DNA of 64,000 bases, taken from Alkalimonas amylolytica (GTDB lineage: Bacteria; Pseudomonadota; Gammaproteobacteria; Enterobacterales; Alteromonadaceae). The notes under the pieces are model-generated. The model ran no database searches. It saw only the letters and a list, made by a program, of their open reading frames with translations, and was not told the origin of the DNA. A program made the translations under genes and the position numbers. The first letter of the stretch is position 1. Every line of letters begins with the position of its first letter. Below, in pieces: positions 42,413-51,780 of the stretch. The stretch spans positions 276,493 through 340,492 of the forward strand of contig NZ_FNRM01000005.1 in NCBI RefSeq assembly GCF_900107845.1. Direction: 5' to 3'.

Positions 42413-43447
42413 TTATCCTTTTGATGCCGTGCCGCAGGAGGTGCGGATCACAATTTTCGGTTCAATCTGATTGGTCTCGATCGGTTGGTTGTTCACCAGG
42501 CGTAGCAGGTTCTCCACCAGCATCTCACCCGCCAGGCTGGTATCCTGTTGAATGGTGCTAAGCGGCGGCGTGGTATAGGACGCTACCGGAATATCATCAA
42601 AGCCCATCACGGCAATATTGTCAGGGATGCGAAGCCCTTGTTGCTGAATACCTTGCATCACGCCGATGGCGATTAAATCGCTGGCACAAAAAATAGCATC
42701 TACCGGCTGGCCGCTTTCCAATAAATTGTGCACTGCCAGTTGACCAGCCTGCTCGGTGGAAATGGCGTTGTATTGCAAAATAGCTGCGCGATCAATACCA
42801 GCATCTTGCAAGGCATCACAAAAACCAAGGAAACGTTGATTAAACTCCGGGCTACCGGCCGAGGCATTGCCAATAAAAGCGAAGCGCTTGTGGCCCAAAG
42901 CCAGTAAATGCTCACCAGCCAAGCGGCCGCCCTGACGGTTGTTGCTGCGAATGGTAAAGTCCGGATGACCTTCAACATCGGCTCCCCAGCAGACAAAGTG
43001 GGTTTCCTGCGCCAGCAGCTTGTTCAGCTTTTCTTCGTAATCTTCATAATCACCATAACCAAGTAAAATAATGCCATCGGCTTTTTTGGTATCTTCGTAG
43101 TCGGCGTGCCAGTCATCGCTCAGCTGCTGAAAAGACACCAGTAAGTCCTGCCCCCGCTGGGCACAGGCCCGGGTAATGCTGCCGAGCATGGATAAAAAGA
43201 ATGGGTTGATCAGCGACTCGTCGGTGGTTGGGTCTTCAAACAACAACAAAGCGAGAGTGCTGCTGCGTTGTTTGCGCAAATTACTGGCATTTTTGTCCAC
43301 TTTGTAATTTAGCTGGCGGGCAATGGCATGCACCTTATCCCTGGTCTCTTTATTGACCTGAGGACTGTTACGCAAGGCTCGTGATACCGTGGATTGCGAT
43401 ACACCAGCCAGGTAAGCAATATCAAAGGATGTGGCTTTTTCTTTCAT
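42413..43447 (-). CDS. LacI-family transcription regulator of maltodextrin genes (MalR/SusR-like)
   Basis: 344 residues. Helix-turn-helix SFDIAYLAGVSQSTVSRALR at the N-terminus, hinge at about 45-60, and a periplasmic-binding-protein-like sensor ending GFDDIPVASYTTPPLSTIQQ. Its position beside the maltodextrin locus and the three LacI-type palindromes with central CG make it the probable binder of TGAATACGTATTCA. No copy of that palindrome is visible upstream of its own start, so autoregulation by the same site is not indicated. The mode (activator or repressor) is not settled by sequence; the operator position just upstream of -35 leaves both open. Confidence 0.9.
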   Translation of the reverse strand: MKEKATSFDIAYLAGVSQSTVSRALRNSPQVNKETRDKVHAIARQLNYKVDKNASNLRKQRSSTLALLLFEDPTTDESLINPFFLSMLGSITRACAQRGQDLLVSFQQLSDDWHADYEDTKKADGIILLGYGDYEDYEEKLNKLLAQETHFVCWGADVEGHPDFTIRSNNRQGGRLAGEHLLALGHKRFAFIGNASAGSPEFNQRFLGFCDALQDAGIDRAAILQYNAISTEQAGQLAVHNLLESGQPVDAIFCASDLIAIGVMQGIQQQGLRIPDNIAVMGFDDIPVASYTTPPLSTIQQDTSLAGEMLVENLLRLVNNQPIETNQIEPKIVIRTSCGTASKG

Positions 43448-43547
43448 GGATTACGCTCAACTGTAGCTCGTTTCTGTGGTGCAATAGCAACGAGTCAGAC
43501 AAAGAAAGATACTGGAGCGACAACGACTTAAAAAGGCCTTTGCAGAC

Positions 43548-43577
43548 ACCTGCTTCCTATCATAGTCGGAAGCAGGT
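43548..43577 (-). terminator. hairpin downstream of LD-carboxypeptidase gene
   Basis: ACCTGCTTCC (43548-43557) and GGAAGCAGGT (43568-43577) form a perfect 10-base stem with a 10-base loop, 27 bases after the LD-carboxypeptidase stop. On the minus strand a T-run follows about 17 bases later, not directly, so it may be a terminator or a transcript-end stabiliser. Confidence 0.5.
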
Positions 43578-43603
43578 TGGGATTCAAATGCTGAAGTACA
43601 CGG

Positions 43604-44656
43604 CTAGTGGCTTTGGAAGACCGGTTCCAGCAAACGGAAGCTGCCGGCATCGGCATCCATTTCGGCTGCGGCACCTACAGGAACAATAAACTGTCGCGGT
43701 ATATGGCCAATCATAGCGCCGTTGTAGGCCGGTATATTCAGCGGCAGGATGTAATCGTCCAGAATGTCGTCCAGTGTAAGGCTGCCCCAGCCACCACCAG
43801 GTTCACAACGGGCGCAATCCCCAAAGATAAAGCCACTGATTTGCGCTAACGCGCCACTTAAACGCAGAGTGCTGAGCATTCGATCGATTTTGTAGGGGGG
43901 TTCATTGATGTCTTCTAAAAACAAAATCTTATTCTTAAAGCTCGGTAAGTAAGGTGTGCCTGCCAGAGAAGTTAACACTGTAAGATTGCCCCCAATGAGC
44001 TCACCACGGGCTTTGCCACCGCGAATGGTGTTGGTGCGGTTGTTGCGCACAATGATATCGTCTTCCGGTCGATGTTCATTGTTAAAAGTGATCAGCTCGC
44101 GCTGAAAAAAAAGCTGCTCAAATTGTTGTACATTGAACGCATGCCAGCGACTACTGCCATTGGGGCCATGAAAGGTTACAAGACCGGTTTTGGCGTGCAA
44201 GGCGTTATGAATGGCGGTAATGTCGGAGTAGCCCAGCACGATTTTAGGGTTTTGGCGTACCAGTTCGTAATCAATCAGCGGCAGAATGCGGGCAGCACCT
44301 GAACCGCCGCGCAGGCAAATCACGGCTTTAACTTCAGGATCAGCAAACATGGCATTGAAATCGGCTGCGCGGTCGGCGTCCTGCCCCGCCAGGTGACCAT
44401 GACGGCTTTGAAAATGAGGCCCGGTTTTGACCTTAAAACCTAGTGCTTGCATCGATTCCACGGCAAACTGCGCCTCCATCCTGCCAGCAATGGCCGCTGA
44501 GGGACTGACCACCCCTATGGTATCGCCACGGTTAAGTGGTAATGGCAATAGTTTCCCCTTTGGGTTGACAGCACTGCTGGCCATGCCGGCACTGCTCATA
44601 AGAGGCAGTAAGGCGGAAGCAATGCCAAGTTTTAGAAAGCTACGTTTTTTCATCAA
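43604..44656 (-). CDS. LD-carboxypeptidase (peptidase family S66)
   Basis: 350 residues. An N-terminal export signal with Tat-like KRSFLKLG followed by a hydrophobic stretch is unusual, since classical LdcA is cytoplasmic. S66 features: GDTIGVVSPSA, the nucleophile Ser in GYSDITA, catalytic Glu in FLEDINEPPYKIDR and the late His in GAMIGHIPRQ. S66 enzymes cleave the L,D-bond of murein tetrapeptides (LdcA) or peptide conjugates (MccF). If exported, this one would trim peptidoglycan peptides in the periplasm. The variant KR instead of RR makes Tat transport uncertain. Monocistronic. Confidence 0.87.
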   Translation of the reverse strand: MMKKRSFLKLGIASALLPLMSSAGMASSAVNPKGKLLPLPLNRGDTIGVVSPSAAIAGRMEAQFAVESMQALGFKVKTGPHFQSRHGHLAGQDADRAADFNAMFADPEVKAVICLRGGSGAARILPLIDYELVRQNPKIVLGYSDITAIHNALHAKTGLVTFHGPNGSSRWHAFNVQQFEQLFFQRELITFNNEHRPEDDIIVRNNRTNTIRGGKARGELIGGNLTVLTSLAGTPYLPSFKNKILFLEDINEPPYKIDRMLSTLRLSGALAQISGFIFGDCARCEPGGGWGSLTLDDILDDYILPLNIPAYNGAMIGHIPRQFIVPVGAAAEMDADAGSFRLLEPVFQSH

Positions 44657-44854
44657 GCCGTCTCCATATCCAGGGGTTAATCCGCAGTCTAATACAATTT
44701 TTTATTACTGATCAAATTAGTGGCAGGAATTTTTTATTCAAGAGTCGAATTTCCGGCGCTCACTGGATGAAATTGTGAAACAATGTTAACTCTATTCTGC
44801 CAGCCCGCAAGCGGTGATAAACTGCACAAAGAAGAACTTTGAGATCAGCGCGCG

Positions 44855-45712
44855 ATGAAAGTGTGGCAAGCCATTATTATTCTACTATTGATGCCAGCAC
44901 TGGCCATTGCTGGTGGTCGTGGTGCTGTTGATGACGGTTATGTGGAGCAATCCAGTTGGCGTCTGGCCATGGCTGTTGGTTTTGGCCAGAGCTCCAGCCC
45001 TTTGTTCGATGCTCCTAATATGCCGCTCTATCTGCTGCCGGATATCAGCTATTATGGCAAGGTAGGCTTTTTTGACAATGGTATCCTTGGTGCCGGTCTC
45101 GATGTAACGCCACATTGGAGTGTCAGTCTTGTCAGTCGGCTTAACCCAGAGAAGGGCTACTTTTACCGCTGGCATGTCTCACGAATTCCTTCCTTCGAGC
45201 AAACTTTTTCCAGCATGCCGACCGTATCGATGGAGCCACGCTCGGCAGAGCAGCGGGTCTCTGTCAATGAGGTGAATCGGCGCCCTACCGCCTGGGATGG
45301 CGGGGTGCAACTCAATGCCTGGTTTGATGACTGGACGTTGCGTTTGAATGGCTGGACGGATATCAGCGGGAAGCATCATGGCCATGAACTCAGCGCAGTG
45401 GCTGGGCGGCATTATCAGACTGGCTGGGGGCTATGGCGTCTCAGTGCTGGGTTGTACTGGAAAAGTGAAAACCTGATGCAGCGCTATTATGGCCTGGCTG
45501 AGGATGAGCCCTTGCATCTGCCTCGTTATCAGCCGACCGCCAGTCTGCAGCCTGAGCTGGAACTTTCATGGTCTTTGCCACTTAGTGCTGGCTGGCGCCT
45601 GATGGCATTTTATCGATATCGTTGGTTGGACAGTGCTATGACTCAGAGTCCGCTGGTGCAACAGTCCTATCAACACAGTTGGTTTCTTGGTTGGAGCTAT
45701 CGGTTTTTCTGA
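44855..45712 (+). CDS. MipA/OmpV family outer membrane protein
   Basis: 285 residues. Signal peptide MKVWQAIIILLLMPALAIA; the mature protein is made of alternating beta strands ending WFLGWSYRFF with terminal Phe. RLAMAVGFGQSSSPLF and LYLLPDISYYGKVGFFDNG are the MipA/OmpV signatures. MipA scaffolds murein enzymes in E. coli, while OmpV-type proteins respond to osmotic or antimicrobial stress. It is the first gene of a four-gene operon with a DUF3019 protein and an OmpR/EnvZ-type pair, joined by overlapping TGATG. Confidence 0.88.
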   Translation: MKVWQAIIILLLMPALAIAGGRGAVDDGYVEQSSWRLAMAVGFGQSSSPLFDAPNMPLYLLPDISYYGKVGFFDNGILGAGLDVTPHWSVSLVSRLNPEKGYFYRWHVSRIPSFEQTFSSMPTVSMEPRSAEQRVSVNEVNRRPTAWDGGVQLNAWFDDWTLRLNGWTDISGKHHGHELSAVAGRHYQTGWGLWRLSAGLYWKSENLMQRYYGLAEDEPLHLPRYQPTASLQPELELSWSLPLSAGWRLMAFYRYRWLDSAMTQSPLVQQSYQHSWFLGWSYRFF

Positions 45713-46098
45713 TGATGGGATTAGTCGTTAAGACAGCATGGATGCTTTTATTGCCGCTGGCAGCAACGCCGGCTGAGCCTTGTGAAACTGATTTATGCTG
45801 GTCGGCCAGTCCGGTGTTGTGTATTGCCAGTGTACAGGGGGAGCGCTGCGAGGCAGAGTTAAAGGTGGTGTGGTCCAGTCCCGAGCCGGTTGATCTTTGT
45901 CTGTATCTGGCAGATGAAGCCCTCAGTTGCTGGCAGCAGCAACAGCAGGGGCAGTGGAGCTCTCATCTGATCTGGCCAGAGCAAGCCAGTTTAACATTGC
46001 GTGATACTGAAAAGGTATACCTGGATGAAATGCTGAAAACTGTCAGTCGTCAGCCGAAACGGCGCCGTCGACTGGTAGCGCCATGGAGTGTGTTTTGA
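45712..46098 (+). CDS. DUF3019 family periplasmic protein
   Basis: 128 residues from the ATG overlapping the MipA stop (TGATG at 45710-45714). Short signal (VKTAWMLLLPLAATPA), then CETDLCWSASPVLCIASVQG with several Cys and a VVWSSPEPVDLCLYL strand, the DUF3019 pattern. It ends with a Lys/Arg cluster QPKRRRRL before WSVF. Probably periplasmic, with a cystatin-like or Ig-like fold. Its fixed place between the porin-like gene and the two-component pair suggests a sensing accessory, which is inference. Confidence 0.8.
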   Translation: MMGLVVKTAWMLLLPLAATPAEPCETDLCWSASPVLCIASVQGERCEAELKVVWSSPEPVDLCLYLADEALSCWQQQQQGQWSSHLIWPEQASLTLRDTEKVYLDEMLKTVSRQPKRRRRLVAPWSVF

Positions 46099-46793
46099 TG
46101 AGTAAAGTATTGTTGGTAGAAGATGATCTGCGGTTAGCGGAGCTGGTGCAAAGCTATTTGAGTCAGCATGGCTTTGTGGTGGAAGTACAAGGCCATGGCA
46201 ATGAAGTAGCGGCCCACTGCCAACGTTTCAAGCCGGACTTAATCATACTCGATCTAATGCTGCCGGGGCTGGATGGTTTTGGCGTTTGTCGGCAGATCCG
46301 GCCTAGCTTTACTGGCCCGATTTTAATGCTGACTGCACGGCAAAGCGATATCGACCAAGTGCTTGGTTTAGAGCTCGGTGCAGATGATTACGTGATAAAA
46401 CCGGTTGAGCCGCGGGTGTTGCTGGCCCGAATCCATGCCTTGTTACGACGACGCCAAGCTACTGAATCAGGACAGACGCATGAACTAAGCTTTGGTCAGT
46501 TGCAGTTAAAGCGCCGGGCCAGGGAGGCCTTTCTGGCAGGTGAGCGGGTTGATTTAACCAGTTATGAATTTGATTTGCTCTGGATGCTGGCGGCGCACGC
46601 TGGCCAGACGGTGCGACGGGAAGAAATTCATCAGCAAGTGATTGGCCGGCCATACGATGGGCTGGATCGTACTGTGGACGTGAGGGTGTCGCATTTGCGC
46701 AAAAAACTCAATGACAATACCGAAACGCCATTTCGGATCAAAACTGTTTGGGGCAAAGGCTACTTGTTCGTTGCGGATGCCTGGTCAGCCTGA
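46098..46793 (+). CDS. OmpR/PhoB-family response regulator
   Basis: 231 residues: receiver with phospho-acceptor D52 in LILDLMLPG and K in VIKPVEPR, then a winged-helix DNA-binding domain (LTSYEFDLLWMLAAHAG, then LDRTVDVRVSHLRKKL and VWGKGYLF). The start shares its A with the DUF3019 stop (TGATG 46096-46100). It resembles RstA/CpxR-type regulators. It likely controls the mipA operon promoter upstream of 44855. Confidence 0.93.
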   Translation: MSKVLLVEDDLRLAELVQSYLSQHGFVVEVQGHGNEVAAHCQRFKPDLIILDLMLPGLDGFGVCRQIRPSFTGPILMLTARQSDIDQVLGLELGADDYVIKPVEPRVLLARIHALLRRRQATESGQTHELSFGQLQLKRRAREAFLAGERVDLTSYEFDLLWMLAAHAGQTVRREEIHQQVIGRPYDGLDRTVDVRVSHLRKKLNDNTETPFRIKTVWGKGYLFVADAWSA

Positions 46794-48010
46794 TGCAGCG
46801 TCTGTTCCTGCAGTTTTATCTGTTTTTGTTGGTGCTGTTGATTGCGCTGGGTTGGAGCATTGAGCAACTGTGGCAGCTTTGGTCCAAAGAGGAGTTACCT
46901 CCCTCGGTAGGCCTGTGGCAGCAGCAAATTGAACTTGTGATGCAACAGCCTGTTGGTGAGATGCCAGTTTTACTGGCTTTGCCAGCGCAGGTACTGCCAT
47001 TGGATGGGGTGTCATTTCCGGCTGCAGAATGGCAGGCGCTGGAACAGGGCGAGGTGATCCCATTGTTTGGTCAGCAGAACGAATTGTACTTGTTTGCCAG
47101 ACAACAGCAGCAGCTTTGGCAGTTTGGGCCTGTGCAGCTGGAAAGCCCTTCACCGCTCCGACTGTGGCTGACGTTGTTGTTCTTTGTGCTTTTAGGGATT
47201 GCAGTTGCGTTATGGCTTTGGCCTCTGGCACGGGATATTCGTCAGCTACAGCGTGATCTTAGTGTGGTTGGAAGAGGTAAGTCATCTCAGGTCAGCTTGC
47301 CCAGTTATTCGATGCTTGCACCCATTGCCGATAGTGTACAGCAAATGCAGGCGCAAATTCAGCGCTTATTGTCGCTGCAAAAAGAAATGACCCATGCGGT
47401 GTCGCATGAGCTGCGTACGCCCTTGGCTCGTTTGAGCTTTGCGCTGGAAATGGCCAGCCAACTCAGTGACCGGGAGCGGCAGCTGATGCAGCAGGATGTA
47501 TTGGTGCTGCAGCGGCTGGTGGACGAAATGCTGGATTATGCCCGGCTGGAAGTAGCCATGCCACAATTACGGCCGGTGCCGGTGGACTTGACGGAGTTGC
47601 TGCAGAGCCTGCAGGAGCAGTTAGCGCTATTGCCTGGGCCCGCGATTGAACTGGCGGTACCTCAGCCTTGCTATTGCCGGGCAGATGGCCATTATCTGGA
47701 ACGGGCGCTGGTCAATTTATTGCAAAATGCCAAAGGCTTTGCCCATAGCCGCATCCTGGTCACTGTGGAGCTGAAATCGAGCCAACTGTGGTTGCATGTC
47801 GATGACGATGGCCCGGGAGTACCAGATGCCTTACAGCAAGAAATTACCAAGCCCTTTCAGCGGCTGGATCAATCAAGAAGAGCGGGCACTGGCGGTTTTG
47901 GGCTTGGTTTGGCCATTGTGAGCCGTATTATGGAGTGGCACCAGGGGCGGCTGGCTATTGGCCAGAGCCCGCTGGGCGGAGCGCGGTTTAGTCTGGTGTT
48001 AAAGGCCTAG
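46793..48010 (+). CDS. RstB/CpxA-like sensor histidine kinase
   Basis: 405 residues: transmembrane segment about 5-20, a short periplasmic domain (21-120), second transmembrane segment about 124-144, HAMP, H-box HAVSHELRTPLARL with H205, N-box VNLLQNAKGFAH and G-boxes DDDGPGV and GTGGFGLGLAI. The N-box has KGFAH in place of the usual KYAH. The start overlaps the regulator stop as TGATG (46791-46795). The sensor region is short and Gln-rich and may read the state of the DUF3019 protein or the MipA-like porin. Confidence 0.93.
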   Translation: MQRLFLQFYLFLLVLLIALGWSIEQLWQLWSKEELPPSVGLWQQQIELVMQQPVGEMPVLLALPAQVLPLDGVSFPAAEWQALEQGEVIPLFGQQNELYLFARQQQQLWQFGPVQLESPSPLRLWLTLLFFVLLGIAVALWLWPLARDIRQLQRDLSVVGRGKSSQVSLPSYSMLAPIADSVQQMQAQIQRLLSLQKEMTHAVSHELRTPLARLSFALEMASQLSDRERQLMQQDVLVLQRLVDEMLDYARLEVAMPQLRPVPVDLTELLQSLQEQLALLPGPAIELAVPQPCYCRADGHYLERALVNLLQNAKGFAHSRILVTVELKSSQLWLHVDDDGPGVPDALQQEITKPFQRLDQSRRAGTGGFGLGLAIVSRIMEWHQGRLAIGQSPLGGARFSLVLKA

Positions 48011-48673
48011 ATCGCGCAGGAAGTCATCATCGACATCCGGACTGACTTGATCAGCTACTTCGTAACTGCCTTGCTTGGCATTTTCCAGGATGTCGTCCGG
48101 GTTTTCCTGTACTGCTTTTTCAAACTCATGCAGTTGGATAAACTCGGTTTTATCCATCGCCAGTTCCAGGTAGAAAATATTGTGCTCGGGGGTGCTGAAT
48201 GTGACCCGTCTGGCCTGGGGCTGATCAAGCTGGGTATTGATGAGAATCTGTACCTGCTTGTTGATGGCCATCATTTTGGGTTGGCTTTGATTGATCGAGG
48301 TTTGCAAATCAAGACGTACTTTGTTGGTAAAGTCACCAACAATTTGGTTCATCAGCTCACCCATCACATTACCGACTTCGTCCGAGGTATGGAACTGCGC
48401 CAGCTCAGACTCAGGCATGCCCATGCTCATCATGTACTTGCGGTAGATTTCCATCGCGGCCTGAGAGGTAAAGTTAATCACCACCAAACCAGAAAAACCG
48501 CCATCAAATAATACAAAACATCCTAAGTCAGGCCGCAGGCAGGTTTTCTGAATTTTCTGCACCATGGGTGAGTAATTGACTTCGCGGTTACCTGCCGCTG
48601 CCAGTACGCCAGTAACCGATTGACACAAGGTCAGCAGAATATCTTCGGTGGCTACGATTTTACTTTTTTTCAT
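47999..48673 (-). CDS. DUF3334 family protein (CheX-like)
   Basis: 224 residues, cytoplasmic. The segment TSDEVGNVMGELMNQIVGDF resembles the paired helix of CheC/CheX/FliM-type phosphatases (E-x2-N-x3-G), and the overall pattern fits DUF3334 of Shewanella and Vibrio. CheX-like proteins dephosphorylate CheY-type receivers, so a signalling phosphatase role is possible, though no chemotaxis gene is nearby. It converges on the kinase gene with a 12-base overlap of coding ends. Confidence 0.82.
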   Translation of the reverse strand: MKKSKIVATEDILLTLCQSVTGVLAAAGNREVNYSPMVQKIQKTCLRPDLGCFVLFDGGFSGLVVINFTSQAAMEIYRKYMMSMGMPESELAQFHTSDEVGNVMGELMNQIVGDFTNKVRLDLQTSINQSQPKMMAINKQVQILINTQLDQPQARRVTFSTPEHNIFYLELAMDKTEFIQLHEFEKAVQENPDDILENAKQGSYEVADQVSPDVDDDFLRDLGL

Positions 48674-48760
48674 GAAACGCCCTGTAACTGCTATGGTAGT
48701 ATTTGCTTCAGTATATGCTGAAACGGCCTGTTGCGCCTAGCGCACGATGAAGATGTCCCG

Positions 48761-50587
48761 TTAAAGTGGCCAGAACAACAGCAGGGCTGGGATCGCCACG
48801 GCAATAACGACCAGCTCCATGGGTAAGCCAAGCCGCCAATAATCACCAAACCGAAAACCGCCAGGACCCAAAATTAAGGTGTTGTTTTGGTGGCCAATAG
48901 GCGTTAAAAATGCACAGGAAGCGCCAATTGCAACAGCCATCAGAAAGGGGTCCGACTGGACGTCCAGTTGATTGGCAACACTGATCGCAATCGGACACAT
49001 CATGGCTGCCGTGGCAGCATTGTTCATAAAGTCCGACAAGGTCATGGTTAGCACCAGAATCAACGCCAGCGCCAGAATTGCATTTTCTCCTGCCAGGTAG
49101 TAGAGCATATTATGCGCCAACATGTCGGCGGCACCTGTGGTGGCCATAGCGCCGGCAACCGGGATTAGGCAGGCAAGCAGCACTATCACCGGCCAGTCGA
49201 TCGCGGTGTAGACTTTTCGAAGCGGCATCACTTTTAACGCCATAATAGCCAGCATACCCGCTGCAAAGGAGATCGCCGCAGGCAGCAAGCCAAAGGCCGC
49301 GCCGCAAATAGCACCAAGCATGATCAGACTGGCAAAAAGGGTGTTGCGTTTTTCCGGTACCCGGATCTGGCGTTCTGCTAAGGGCACACAACCAAAATCA
49401 GCCGCAAACACAGTGAGTGCTTCTTCTTGTCCTTGCAGCAGCAAGACATCACCCGCCTGTAAGGTGGTTCTTCTTACTCGCTTGTACGAACGTTGCCCCT
49501 GTCGGGACAGCGCCAGCAAGTGAATATTGAAACGCCGCCGTAAGTTCAGGGTAGCTGCGGTTCGACCAATCAGATCCGAGTTGGGTAAAACGGCCAGCTC
49601 GAGTAAATGCAGCTCACCATTGTCTTCGGACTTGGTTCTTTCTTTACTAGTTGTCGCGGCCTCTGTATCTTTTTTGCTGTCATCGTCTTTTTGATTGGCG
49701 GGACTTTCCTCCAGTGACAATCCCAGATTGGATAGCAGTGAGCCGAGACTTTCAGGTTCAGCTTCGATGATCAGCACATCCTGATCGACCAATCGGTAAT
49801 AGCCTGGTGGTGAGGGCGCCCGGTAATTGTTGCGCACAATACCTACCACCTGTGCATCGAGCTCTTCCAGCTTTTTTTCCAACTCACGCAGCGGAATATC
49901 GACCAGTTTGCTCTCTTTGGTAATGCGGATTTCGGTCATGTATTTGCCGGTTTCAAAGCTGCTGGCATCGGCTCTGTTGCGCACAGGGACTAACCGCCAG
50001 CCAATCAGGGCAACGAAAATCACCCCTGCTAAGGCCACCAGGACACCGACAGGGCTGTAATCAAACATGGCAAAGCCGCGCTCTGCTGTTTCGGCGCGAA
50101 AGCCAGATACAATCAGATTCGGTGGGGTACCAATCAGCGTGGTCATGCCGCCCAGAATGGAACCAAAAGCCACTGGCATGAGCACCTGGCCGGGAGCCAG
50201 CTTGATGCGAGCCGCCACCTGAATAGCAATAGGCATTAACAAAGCCAGTGCCCCGACATTGTTCATAAAAGCAGATAAAATGGCTGCTAAAGCAGTCAAG
50301 GCTGTGATGGTGAGGGTGGGGCCTGCTTGTTTTGGCAGAACCTTCATCGCTAATACATCAACGGCACCAGTTGCCTGCAAAGCCTGGCTAAGCACCAGCA
50401 CACAAGCCACGGTAATAACGGCTGGATGGCCAAAACCGTTGAAAGCTTCATCGGTTGGCACCAGACCAAGGAGTACACAAGCCAGCAGGCTAGCCAGAGC
50501 AATCATGTCATGCCGCCAACGGCCGGACAAGAATAGCACCACGGTAATGGCTAAAACGGCAAAGATTAAAAGTTGCGCTAGTTCCAC
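48761..50587 (-). CDS. SLC13/DASS-type permease with two TrkA-C domains
   Basis: About 608 residues. Two halves of transmembrane helices flank a large cytoplasmic insert carrying two TrkA-C (RCK_C) domains (ITKESKLVDIPLRELEKKLE, then VLPNSDLIGRTAATLNLRRR) joined by an acidic Asp/Lys/Glu linker. The membrane parts carry GTPPNLIVSGF and FLTPIGHQNNTLILGPGGF, the paired SLC13/YbiR signatures for dicarboxylate, sulfate or similar anions. TrkA-C domains suggest control by a nucleotide or ligand. The GTG at 50587 has AAGG 7 bases upstream; TTG at 50593 is the alternative. Confidence 0.88.
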   Translation of the reverse strand: MELAQLLIFAVLAITVVLFLSGRWRHDMIALASLLACVLLGLVPTDEAFNGFGHPAVITVACVLVLSQALQATGAVDVLAMKVLPKQAGPTLTITALTALAAILSAFMNNVGALALLMPIAIQVAARIKLAPGQVLMPVAFGSILGGMTTLIGTPPNLIVSGFRAETAERGFAMFDYSPVGVLVALAGVIFVALIGWRLVPVRNRADASSFETGKYMTEIRITKESKLVDIPLRELEKKLEELDAQVVGIVRNNYRAPSPPGYYRLVDQDVLIIEAEPESLGSLLSNLGLSLEESPANQKDDDSKKDTEAATTSKERTKSEDNGELHLLELAVLPNSDLIGRTAATLNLRRRFNIHLLALSRQGQRSYKRVRRTTLQAGDVLLLQGQEEALTVFAADFGCVPLAERQIRVPEKRNTLFASLIMLGAICGAAFGLLPAAISFAAGMLAIMALKVMPLRKVYTAIDWPVIVLLACLIPVAGAMATTGAADMLAHNMLYYLAGENAILALALILVLTMTLSDFMNNAATAAMMCPIAISVANQLDVQSDPFLMAVAIGASCAFLTPIGHQNNTLILGPGGFRFGDYWRLGLPMELVVIAVAIPALLLFWPL

Positions 50588-50733
50588 TATCAAGCCTTAC
50601 TCAGTAAGCCGACGCGAGAATGTCAGTACTCACTATCCGACAGGATGGAATTTTTCGCAAGCTAAGGACAGAGGATCGTTGCTTTGATACACTATTGCTA
50701 TCGTAAGCTACTTTCTGGTTACTGGACTTTCCT

Positions 50734-51765
50734 ATGCACCAACTCACTTTGCAAACCCCGGACGACTGGCATCTGCATTTTCGTGATGGCGATCTGTTAA
50801 AGGATACGGTCCCGGCCACCGCCCGCAGCTTTCACCGCGCTATTGTGATGCCAAACCTGGTACCGCCTGTTACGACCGCTGAGCTGGCGGTTGCTTACCG
50901 CGCGCGTATTCTGGCTGCGCGGCCAGCTGGCAGCAACTTTGAGCCACTGATGACGTTATTTCTGACCGATAAAACTTCGGCACAGGACATAGCAGCTGCC
51001 AAGGCAGCAGGTGTGATCGCGGCCAAGCTGTACCCGGCAGGAGCTACCACCAACTCAAACGATGCGGTCAGTGCGTTGGATAGTCTGTACCCGGTGTTTG
51101 AAGCCATGGCAAAAGAGGGCATGCTGCTGTTGGTGCATGGCGAAGTGACCAATGCGGATATTGATATTTTTGATCGGGAAAAAGTCTTTATCGATCGTTA
51201 TCTGCAGCACATTGTGGCGCGCTTGCCAGAGCTCAAAGTGGTGTTTGAGCACATTACTACCGCCGATGCTGCTCAGTTTGTGCAAGAGGCCCCGGCCAAT
51301 GTCGCTGCCACCATCACGCCGCAACACCTGATGCTTAACCGCAATGATTTACTGGTCGGCGGCATTCGGCCACACAATTACTGCTTGCCGGTGCTTAAAC
51401 GCAGTACCCATCAGCAGGCACTGCGGGCAGCTGTGGCTTCAGGTTCATCTAAGTTTTTTCTGGGTACGGATTCCGCGCCCCATGTGAAACACCGCAAAGA
51501 GTCCAGTTGTGGCTGTGCCGGTTGTTACAGTGCGCCCTGCGCCATTGAACTTTATGCCGAGGTATTCGACGACCTGGGCTGCCTGGATAAGCTGGAAGGT
51601 TTTGCCAGCCATTACGGCCCGGATTTTTATGGCCTGCCTCGCAACAGTGGCACCATTGTGTTGCAACGTCAGGATTGGCTGGTACCGGAAGAGTTGGCAC
51701 TGACCAATGGCGACACCATAGTGCCGTTTCACGCTGGTCAGCCGCTAAAGTGGAAACAGCTATAG
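50734..51765 (+). CDS. pyrC: dihydroorotase
   Basis: 343 residues of the class II (E. coli-type) dihydroorotase, which cyclises carbamoyl aspartate in pyrimidine synthesis. Metal ligands H13 and H15 in WHLHFRDG, the carboxylated Lys K98 in AAKLYPAG, the VHGEV and FEHITT histidines, and the catalytic Asp in GTDSAPH are all present, as is the Cys-rich [12 protein letters not shown] segment of this class. Divergent from the SLC13 gene and convergent on comM. Confidence 0.97.
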   Translation: MHQLTLQTPDDWHLHFRDGDLLKDTVPATARSFHRAIVMPNLVPPVTTAELAVAYRARILAARPAGSNFEPLMTLFLTDKTSAQDIAAAKAAGVIAAKLYPAGATTNSNDAVSALDSLYPVFEAMAKEGMLLLVHGEVTNADIDIFDREKVFIDRYLQHIVARLPELKVVFEHITTADAAQFVQEAPANVAATITPQHLMLNRNDLLVGGIRPHNYCLPVLKRSTHQQALRAAVASGSSKFFLGTDSAPHVKHRKESSCGCAGCYSAPCAIELYAEVFDDLGCLDKLEGFASHYGPDFYGLPRNSGTIVLQRQDWLVPEELALTNGDTIVPFHAGQPLKWKQL

Positions 51766-51780
51766 TTGGTACATTCCGAA

